Below, piece by piece: positions 55,662 through 64,000 of a DNA stretch of 64,000 nt. The stretch is from Zizania palustris (taxonomy: Eukaryota > Streptophyta > Magnoliopsida > Poales > Poaceae): contig JAAALK010000288.1 in the NCBI GenBank assembly GCA_019279435.1, positions 50,349,742 through 50,413,741 of the forward strand, written 5' to 3'. Position numbers and translations under genes: made by a program. Each line of letters starts with the position of its first letter. Position 1 is the stretch's first letter. The notes below the pieces were generated by a model. That model was not told where the DNA came from. It did no database searches and was given only the letters and a program-made list of their open reading frames with translations.

Positions 55662-56705
55662 TGAGGAGCCATGCTGAATAGCGTGGGCCTCATGGCTCTA
55701 GATGTCATGAGTCATTGTCAACGATAGTCAAAGAGGACAGAAGAAGAGAGGAGATCTGCTGTGTCATGGGTCACGTGTGACTTAGGTACACAGGCAGCCA
55801 GGGACTGTCGAGCTAAGAGAGCTGCCAAGTCGGGCTGGCCCAATCCGGGTACATGGGCCAGAAGCAGCAGAAGACCCACTGGTCTATTGACCAGGATTGA
55901 CTCAGGTACACGGGCGGTAAGCGATTGCCGGGCTGAGAGAGCTGCGGAGTCAGGCCGGCCCAATCCGGGTACCTGGTGCAAAGTCGGTGGAGGCTTTGTC
56001 AGTTTCGGCGCAAAACTGACGACCGCTGATCTTGTATCAGACTGTCCAGAAGAGAAGTCGTAGTCGCTATGAAAGCTTAGCTTCCAGGATAAGTCATCTG
56101 TAAATCGTAGTTTACTATTTTGTCCCTAGGCCCACAGTCAGTTACTCGAGTCTGTAAAAAAATCCTAAGGGTAGTTTAGTCTTTTCCTTTTACTTCAGCG
56201 TCTGTAAAAAACCCTAAGGGGCTGGTGGAATATTCTAGGTCATTGGGTAGCCTATAAATAGGGCCCCATTCCCTAGGGTTAGACTACCCTTTCTAGAAAT
56301 CACTTTTTTAATCAAGGATTGGGTCATTTTTGTTCCCTACATTCTTTCTCCTGTTCATGCGCGCCGCTTGGAACATTCTGTTCTTCGTGAGTTCGGTTTC
56401 ATCTTGTTTTTGTTTTTCTGCATGCTGTGATTCTTGTGGGCAGCATTTTTTTGTGTGGATCTGAAGCTTCGATTCTTGTGCTCCTATTGATTAATCCAGA
56501 GCTCACGCATTTCGTCTCTATTGCTTCTGTTCTTCACGTGAGGAGTACTAGTTCTTGCTTGTAGCAAGTAGTACCTACTCACTGTAGCAACAGTACACTA
56601 GTACTCTAGCCTTGCTTTTTCCTGCGTAGCTTTTTGATCGAGTAGACAGGGCCAAGTCCTTTCTCTGGCTGTTTCTGGCGAAGCCCTCTTCTTTGTTCGA
56701 AGTCC
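55662..56705 (+). repeat. 5' LTR of C3, truncated (1044 bp)
   Basis: Starts TGAGGAGCCATGCTGAATAG as in C1. Duplicated 76-bp module at 55777-55852 and 55898-55973; TATA box CCTATAAATA at 56251-56260. Ends at GTTCGAAGTCC, a point that in C1 lies in mid-LTR (near 13430). Confidence 0.85.
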
Positions 56706-58342
56706 AGGCCTCGACGTGGGGAGAGGCTGGAGGCCAGGCCGCGTCGTGTAGGTGGTGGTAGAGGAGACGGCTTTCATGCCCGTGCTCCAGTTGGTGGTGT
56801 CCGTTCCGGCAGAGCTCCAGGCCATTTTGTCTACGGTCCTGGACCTCGTGGCCGAGGCTTTAGGCAGAACCAAGGACCGCCCCTTGAGCCACGTTTTGGT
56901 CCAAACTCTTCTGATGGTTTCTGCTTTCCGTCTTTTGAGCAGATGGCTCGACACTTGTTTAGTTCTTTTACTAAACCGGGTGCCGGACCATTTTCTCCCC
57001 CTTACAACCACTGATTGTGCTGAATCGGGGACTGGAGGACATTTGGATCATGGACTCAGGATGCTCTCGCCACATGATGGGACATCGCAGATGGTTCTCC
57101 AGTCTCACTCCCCCGAGCACCAAAGAGTACATCACCTTCGGGAACAATGGTCAAGGGAAGGTAAGTGGAATCGGCTCAATTCGCATTTCAGATCATTTCT
57201 CTTTGAAGAATGTTGCCTTGGTTGAAAATTTGAATTTTAATTTGATTTATGTTTCGCAACTTCTTGAGGATAGTTTGGAGGTGCGTTTTAAGAAGGGCAA
57301 TTCTTCTGTGATTGATTCTAGAGGGTCCTTGATTTGCCAGATCTTACATTTCGGTAATGTTTTTCGAATTGACTTCTCTAGTTCTTTTGGCCCTTCTCGT
57401 TGTTTGATCGCTGGATCTTCTTATGAGCTCTGGAAGTGGCATAGGAGGTTAGGTCATGTGAGTTTTGATCTACTAGTCACGTTAAGTTCTATGGACCTCA
57501 TCCGAGGTTTGCCCAAGTTTAAAATGGAAAAAGATCTAGTTTGTCATCCCTGCCATTATGGGAAAATGGTTGCCGCTTCTCATTCACCGGTGACTCAAGT
57601 GATGACTTCGTATCCGGGCGAGTTGCTACATATGGACACTGTCGGTCCAGCTCGGGTACGCTCAGTCGGTGGGAAGTGATACACACTTGTGATTGTTGAT
57701 GACTTTTCTCGATTCTCGTGGGTTTTCTTTTTGGAGTCTAAGGATGAAACCTTTCATTTTGTTCCTGACCTGATTTTGAAGCTGAAGAATGAGAACAATG
57801 GTCGGATGTGAGCAATTCGCTCCGACAATGGCTCTGAGTTCAAGAATTCTCAGTTCGTCAGCTTCTGTAGTGATCAGGGTCTTGATCATCAGTTTTCTGC
57901 TCCTTACACTCCCCCACAGAACGACGTTGTGGAACGAAAGAACCGCACGCTAGTCGAGATGGCTAGGACGATGCTCGATGAGCATAGGACTCCTAGGCGT
58001 TTTTGGGCTAAAGCCATGAACACGGCTTGCTATCTGGCCAACCGCATTTTTCTTAGAGCTTACCTAGGTAAGACCTCATATGAGTTGCGGTTTGGCAGAC
58101 AGCCCAAGGTGAGTCACTTGCGAGCTTTTGGCTGCAAGAGCTTTGTGCTCAAGAATGGAGGGCATTTGGACAAGTTTGAGTCTCATTGTTGGGACGTTGT
58201 TTTTCTTGGCTATGCTTTACATTCTCGAGGTTTTTGTGTTTGGAACCTCGATTCCTAGCAGCTTGTCGAGACTTGTGAGGTTTCATTTGATGAGTCCTTG
58301 CCTTCTTTGACTACTTCTTTTGAGCTTTCTGGTGATGGTGAG
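56706..58342 (+). pseudogene. Copia pol N-terminal half, element C3
   Basis: Gly/Arg-rich linker (56706-57010; VGGGRGDGFHARAP, GPGPRGRGF), protease with IWIMDSGCSRHMMG near 57040, GAG-pre-integrase and intact zinc finger (WHRRLGHVS...CHPCHYGK), integrase core MDTVGPARV, RSDNGSEF, VERKNR, then the C-terminal region to WNLDS. In-frame stops against C2: TGG to TGA near 57677, CGA to TGA near 57808, CAG to TAG near 58256. All three are C-to-T or G-to-A changes. Otherwise less decayed than C2. RT and RNase H are beyond element F. Confidence 0.88.
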
Positions 58343-58576
58343 TGTTGGACCGGAAACGGCGAACAGAGAGGGGTGAATGGGAGCTTTTAAAAATTCAGAC
58401 TAAAAATAGCCTTCTGTTTTAATTCTGTCTTCTGCGGAACAAGCTTCGAACACACCCTTCGAAGTTCTGGTTCGGAGGTATTTCACAGCTTCGAACACAG
58501 GCTTCGCAAGGGGCAAAAGTTCGAAGCCAAAAAGACTTCGCTCCTCACACAACCCTGAAACCTCAGCTCTGCTTAG

Positions 58577-61500
58577 TGTAGCGCCCCGATTTAATAAATC
58601 AGGACTTTATTGAAATTCCATAGAAAATCAATAAAACAAGACGTTCATCATGCGACCACGTACAGTACGGACAATCATTCACGGTTCGTAGACCGCATTA
58701 ATACAAAAGTGAATAAAGGTGAAGAGAAACTAATAAAATAAGGGTCCTAGATGAACGCCTCCTTCCAGTCTCGCCTTGACTGGGTCGCTACTCCAGACCT
58801 TCATCCTCCTCGTAGTAGACTGGCTCTGATGGTGTAAGTCAACGGGGTGAGTACAGATGTACTCAGCAAGCCACCGAATGCAAATATAATGCAAGGTAAT
58901 AACAAGGGAGATAGCGGCTAATTTAGCGGAAGCAGCATAATTGTAAAGCTTTAAATGTGGGCAAATTAATTAGTACGGAAAAGTAAACATGTGTGTGTGC
59001 ATCATCATCTTCTAACTCGAGGGGTACAGTCAGCCCCACCTCTCTCAACAGTCCTTACGTGCCATGAATAACTTGAACCATCAAACAATTGTAAACTAAC
59101 TGCGAGTAGTCACACAACCCGCCCTTGACCGTGGGCTCGGCTTTTCGAAAAGATTGAATTACTCTGATCAGAGATGTACCACTGTACCCACAAGGCACGC
59201 ACTCATCACCTACACCGAAGTGTAACGAGATGACCCATCACACGGGAACTCGTGCCAAAACCTTCCATATAGTCCTCCCCGACTCAATAGCACCCTCTTA
59301 TGGGTTTCATATGGTGTCCCGACGCATCGGAGCCCCACCATACCCCCCCCTTGAGCCTCATCGGTACAAGTCGCCCGCAGGCTAGCCCCTTGCCCCCTCC
59401 TCTATGGTGCATTAAGCCGGAGTATTCCATACTTCCAGTTAGGACTTACCCATTAGACTTGTGGTTGGTACGGAAGTGCTTTGCAACAGATCCCGCAGAC
59501 CGGTCCTTATAGTGCCCCGGGTGCGACAAACCAGTGCCCGAGCTTGCACCCGGAACCCACCATACTTATAACCTAGCCAACTCCAACAGAGTCCAGAGAC
59601 GAGAATAACAGGGAAATTCATATACAGAATCCAGCTATCTACGACTCGTTCTTTTTAACCTATAGCAGTTGTGCCGGTACATTGGGCACTAGCTAATATA
59701 TCTATAGTATAGTGACAAGGAGTTAAGGCTCAATAAGCATGGCTTGGGTTTGCACACAAGGACGGGGATCTAATAAATATAAGTGTAAGGCTTGAGTATT
59801 TGACTAATGCAATATTATCCTATGGGTTATAGCGATAAGTTATTAAAACATGGGCTCAATTATGATCAACTGTTTCCACAGAGATGGTCGATGACTTGCC
59901 TTGGTCAGCAAAGGGGGATGGAGGAACCTCGGGGTAGAACTCCTGCTCCTCGACGAACTCGTAGTCTTCTCGATACGGAAAAATAAATAATACATTCAAT
60001 AAACAGATAAAATTCACCACATAAAAGAACATACATAGTTGTGGATGTTTTTATGTGAAGTAATATTTTAATATTCTGAGTTTTTGCATAAAACAGTAAA
60101 GTTTAGCTTTTTAGGATTTTTCCTAATTTATTTTGTTGAATTAATAATTTATCCCTAAGGGTTTTTATTCTTTTATTTGCTAAAAATATTTTGGGTAACA
60201 GTAACATACTGTTTTTATGGCATTAATGTGTAGAGAATATTATTCTGGATTTAACAAAATTTGAATGGTGAAATTTGGAGTTAAAATGAGCAAGATATGA
60301 ATTTTCAAAGTTTAAACTATTTTCTGAATTTTATTTAAAACCAGAAATGGGCTCTGGTCCACGGTGAGCCAGGCCCACGGTGGACCGCGCTAGTGTGCGC
60401 GTGGACCGGCCGATCCAGAGCCGTAGGATCCAGATCTGGCGGCTGAGCGCGAGGCGGGAGGGTTTTAATGAAATCAGACGGCTGTGATTAAATCGTAGCG
60501 AAGGGGTACGCGTGGACGTCTGAGATCGATCGGGGGGTTTAAGTGGCGATCGACGGCCGAGAGGCCTCGATACCCCTTTGGCCAGATCCGAGGGCCCAGA
60601 TTAAATCCCGGAGGGATTTAATCCTAGCCCTCCGATCGTGATCGAACGGCCGAGGCGTGATCCGGCACTGGCACGGCGTAAGGGGGCGTGTACCCCCTTC
60701 GTCTCCGGCGACGGAGGCCTCTGGCGTGGTGGCGACGGCGGCGGCGAGGACCTAAGGGCCTAGCTACGGCCAAAAATGGAACGCGGAGGGAAAGGGGATC
60801 ACGATGATACCTTCAGCGGCGACGATGGGTGACGGACGGCGACGGCGGCGAGGGTAGACGGCGAAGAGCGTACGGGTGCTCGACGGCAACGGCGGTCCGG
60901 TGGTGTCCACGGCCAACGGAGGGGTGGCCGGGGACGGGGAGTCGTCGACGGTCCCTCTGGTGGCGGTGGCTAGGGCGGGGGAGATCGGGATCGACGGCGA
61001 GCGGCGGCCGGAGTTGAAACCGAACTAAAGCTCGAAAGAAGGGCGACGGCGCTCTGCTTTCGCTCGAGAATGGCTTTGCTGGTGTGGGGTGAGTGCGGTG
61101 AGGGGAGGGGCTTAAATAGGGGTCACCGGCGGCAAGGATGGAAGGTTAAACCGGGGAAACCCGAAGGTTTATTTCCTAACTCCGGCGAGGTTCCCATATC
61201 CTCGGATTTAATTCCCTAATCACGAAACCGCGTGGGCTATGGATGGAATGGGGTCGGTAACGCTCGGGGAAGGTGATCGGAGGGTGATCCGAGGCGATCC
61301 GGTGGCCGGCGGCGAGGAAACAGAAGGGGATCGCCGGGGAAGGAAAGAGGAGCGATCCCCTTCCATCGGAGACGAAGGTCCTGACAGGTGGCCCCCACCT
61401 GTCAGCGGGCGAAACAAAATAGGAAGGGCCGACAGGCGGGCCACTACTGCCAGAGAGAGGGAGACGGAAGCGAGAGGCTGACACGTGGGGCCAGGCGGGC

Positions 61501-61888
61501 GTGGGCGGGAGAGGGAGGCGGGGGAATGGCGCTGACAAGCGGGTCCCACCAGTCAGTGGCTCATGGTTGGGCTGGGCCGGGCTGAGGGAGGTTTCGGGGT
61601 TGAGGCCCATTAAGGATTAAAATTGATTTCTGATTTAAAATAATTCCAGTAATTCGAATATTTGATTAAGGGTTGAATCACTGTTGATAAAAATTTGTAA
61701 AAATTCCTAAAATTGTATTTTGGTCTCTAGTTCATCTCATAAAATTTTCAAGTCCAGATTTTGAGTATTTCTCCCTGTTTGGCTTTATTTGGGTTCTTTT
61801 GTGATTTTCCTTTAATAAATAAATCCAGAAATGATTTAAATAATATTTTTCCTTTACTTTAATCCTTTTTAATTTCTGGGGTGTTACA
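58577..61888 (-). mobile_element. Solo LTR G (3312 bp) in F, TSD CTTAG
   Basis: + strand ends TGTAGCGCCCCGATTTAAT and TTTCTGGGGTGTTACA; CTTAG repeats at 58572-58576 and 61889-61893. Reverse orientation of H: GC-rich leader 60340-61610, box CCTATTTAAG at 61120-61111, and the ACCCGGAACCCACC / CCCGCCCTTGACCGTGGGCT blocks of H in reverse. Same family as H, diverged. Confidence 0.85.
59900..59966 (-). other. Candidate exon in solo LTR G
   Basis: Counterpart of 48800-48866 in H: 67 bp, DYEFVEEQEFYPEVPPSPFA plus DQ, then AAG/GCAAGT. Confidence 0.45.
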
Positions 61889-63661
61889 CTTAGTCAGTGC
61901 AGGCTCCGCACATAGAGTGCCTTCGAGCAGGCATCGCACTTCACCCTTCGCAAGAGCGGACTTCCCTCTATGGACTTCGACCAAATACTTAGCAACAGCA
62001 ACTGGTGCCGGGCTTCGTATTTCGAAGGTCTAAACGCACACAAAAACAGACTTCGCTAAGGGGTTCACCATGGGAAGAAAACAGGCTTCGATCAGTGCTT
62101 CGCTAGTAATCAGAGAGGTCTTGCCTCCAGTTTACACAGAGCAAACACACACTGAAAAACACACTTCGCTCAGACACACTTCGCTCAAAACAAGCTTCTC
62201 TCAACTCATAAGATGTGACCCACAAGAGATCGAAGTATGTAGCGAGGTATGCATACAAGCTCAAGCAGAAAATGAACACAAAATCAAGGCTTCGATGCTT
62301 GAACAGGGAACACAAAATGAACTCACAGACTGAATAAAACGTATGAGGGTCTAGTACAGGAGCTCAACAATGAATACTCAAAGTGTTGATATGACCTGAC
62401 CGGCCCTTCACTATTTATAGGCACTATTTAGCCCTGTGAAAAGACTACTTTACCCCTAGGGTTTACACCGGTTTTATCTCATCAGAACAGGGGGGTACAG
62501 TTGGTAGTCTACTTTATTTGGAGGCTTCTTTTGTCATCTTCGCAGAGGGGACAGTACCAGCATTTGTAGAGTAGACGCTTTTTGTAGAGCAGATGCTGTT
62601 AGCCTTTGCAGCTTTGGACGCTTCTAAAGCCCCCCTTCGCACGGGAGGGGTGCGGTAGCTTCGGTGAGAAGGCTTGAGCCTGACGGCCTTCGCTTCACCG
62701 AAGTCAGCCTTCGATACAGTGACGGTTTTGAGCTGAAGCCGTCAAAGCCCTTGGGCCTTCACACCAACACCTTCGGACTGGACCACCACGGCTTCGCAAC
62801 TTCTCCCAGCTCGAACTCCGTCAGTCCATGTACCGAAGCCATGCATGACCGAAGTACCTCAAGTCAACCTCACTCTGAAGCCCCACCTTCATAGTACCAC
62901 CCTTCGAAGTCCCTCCTTCATCCAAGGCCTCCGCGTGAAGCATTCCATGAGAACTTCATCGCAGTGTCTCTCCCCGAGCCCACTCCTCGACGATCCTCAC
63001 CCGGACCATGCCTTCGATGCACCTCGACTTCTGAGACCTTCGTCGGGTATGCCTTCGAGTGTCTCCCTCTGGAGCACACATCGAACACCTTGCCTCATTG
63101 CTGAGGACTTGGTCCACCATACTCCGAAGTCACTCCATTCGGAGTACCCTTCAAAGTGCCTCGCCTCCGAGGACTTCATCTCAGAGTACCTTCACCCGGA
63201 GCCACGCTCCACACTTACTGCCTTCTGGCGCACCTCGACCCGAGGTCCGACCTCGACCCCTTCGCAGCCTTCGTGACGGAGCTCCCTGCTCCCCTGGCAT
63301 CAAGCCTCCCGCTTGACCCAGGTTCACCTGCTACGAACCGTCTGTCGCCTCCGAGGTCACCTGCGCACCACAGACAAGCAGACAAGTGTGTCTAGTACTC
63401 CGGAGACCTCTCTGGGTAACAACCTTCGGCACACACTCCGGTGTACCGCCCAAAGTATCGAGACCTTCGGTACAACCCAGTCATCGTGTACTGTCGGACC
63501 CCTCCGACAAGCACACTCTGCTGCAACAGCTGCAGCAACCAGAGCCACCGAACCCTTCGGTGAAACCACCTCTGAATCCCTTCGGAGGGACCCCTTCGAA
63601 TCAGAGGGTAAAATCTGTCAATCACTCATCACGGACTCCGAAACCAATCCTTGGTTTCTCA

Positions 63662-64000
63662 ATCTTCCCCTTGATGAGTGCATTGACAACCAAATTCAAG
63701 TTCAAGAAAATTTGAAAAAGTTTAGCACACAAGTGACCATAAAAACTCATAAACGAGCCAAAACATGTCACTTGATAAAAGAATTTTCCTCCCCCTTTTC
63801 AAACGAGCAAAAGCCCCTTCGGCAAATCTCCCCTTTGCAAGATAAAAACTCCCCCTAAGTTATCGTTATTTTACCCTTTTGCTGCAGAGAACTTAAAAAA
63901 TTTCTCCCCCTTTGGCAATGCAAGCATCAAGGAGCATTCAAAAGATGCAAAGCTTCGAAATGAGCAGAATTGCGAAGACATATAGAGCAAAAATATGCCA
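63662..64000 (-). other. 3' UTR of F with polypurine-like tracts
   Basis: On the minus strand: AAAGGGGGAGAAAT (near 63914), TTAGGGGGAGTTTT (near 63855), AAAAGGGGGAGGAAAA (near 63797) and the true tract next to the LTR. CAAGTGACATGTTTTGG and TTTTTATGGTCACTTGTG match 31845-31890 of D. No gene. Confidence 0.75.

Larger units (their letters stand above)
55662..58342 (+). mobile_element. Element C3: Copia, internally deleted
   Basis: Same family as C1 and C2. The LTR (55662-56705) stops in mid-course and joins directly to the Gly/Arg-rich gag-pol linker, so the rest of the LTR, PBS and gag are gone. Pol runs through protease and integrase and is cut at 58343 by element F. The remainder should lie right of the window. 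Confidence 0.85.
58343..63661 (-). repeat. 3' LTR of F, split by solo LTR G
   Basis: Minus strand begins TGAGAAACCAAGGATTGG and ends GTTTCCGGTCCAACA. Parts: 63661-61894 and 58571-58343. TATA box CTATAAATAG at 62420-62411. Rich in CTTCGAAG-type words. ORFs 62845-63276 and 63313-63858 on + are antisense to the LTR and Ser/Pro-rich by composition; no family recognised. Confidence 0.82.
58343..64000 (-). mobile_element. Element F: Copia, 3' LTR and 3' UTR
   Basis: Minus strand; the body lies right of the window. The 3' LTR (63661 down to 58343, about 2.0 kb without solo LTR G) follows a polypurine tract (CATCAAGGGGAAGAT, 63676-63662). Its 3' UTR resembles that of D. Inserted in C3 pol; GTGAG (58338-58342) should be the target duplication. 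Confidence 0.82.

Noticed and set aside
62845..63858. Long + strand ORFs in the F LTR
   Set aside because: Antisense to the LTR, Ser/Pro/Thr-rich by composition. The second one ends in the 3' UTR shared with D. No motif recognised.
1..64000. CRISPR array, prokaryotic operon, phage or defence system
   Set aside because: The sequence is plant retrotransposon DNA. Tandem repeats found are element-internal with no spacer structure. No novel multi-gene system beyond the antisense gene and LTR tracts is supported.

Overview
The window is plant nuclear DNA, probably from a grass. It consists almost entirely of nested LTR retrotransposons. I found no convincing host gene, tRNA, rRNA or CRISPR array. 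The grass assignment is an inference from the element families: Tat/Retand-type Ty3/Gypsy elements with an antisense 'putative gypsy type transposon' ORF, large-gag SIRE/Maximus-like Copia elements, and long TGTAACACCCC-type LTRs.

Left part (1-14436). Element A is a Tat-lineage Ty3/Gypsy element on the + strand. Its 3' half is visible: the pol tail, a 61-bp minisatellite, an antisense gene and the 3' LTR 5335-5829. A sits inside the antisense gene of a sibling element B (5830-10818). B's own 3' LTR is split by a reverse-oriented solo LTR of the same family (9976-10470, TSD ATCTT). B in turn ends inside the gag of a minus-strand Copia element C1 (10819-14436).

Middle (14437-37340). An older, diverged Tat-like element E is cut into pieces. 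It contains a plus-strand Copia element C2 (16483-24893, LTR-gag-pol-truncated LTR) and a gag-only Copia element D (24941-35001) with 3-kb LTRs and perfect TSD AGTTG. E ends in LTR 36563-37340.

Right part (37341-64000). Relics of a Gypsy pol tail and a minus-strand Copia RT/RNase H come first. They are followed by X, a nearly full-length Tat element (40976-55640) with both LTRs, PBS, gag, protease, RT, two RNase H regions, integrase, minisatellite and antisense gene. X is interrupted by a 3.4-kb solo LTR H (46787-50169, TSD GCATA). Next are a deleted Copia copy C3 (55662-58342), the 3' end of minus-strand Copia element F (58343-64000), and a second 3.3-kb solo LTR G inside F (58577-61888, TSD CTTAG) in opposite orientation to H.

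The most interesting reading concerns the antisense gene of the Tat elements. In A, B and X it is a five-exon gene with conserved GT-AG introns. Intron phases 1-1-0-0 fit all copies, and a TATA box lies 110-130 bp upstream of the ATG. The apparent stop after exon 4 is the splice donor GTTTAG. A second lead is a pair of coding-like tracts conserved between the two solo LTRs G and H.
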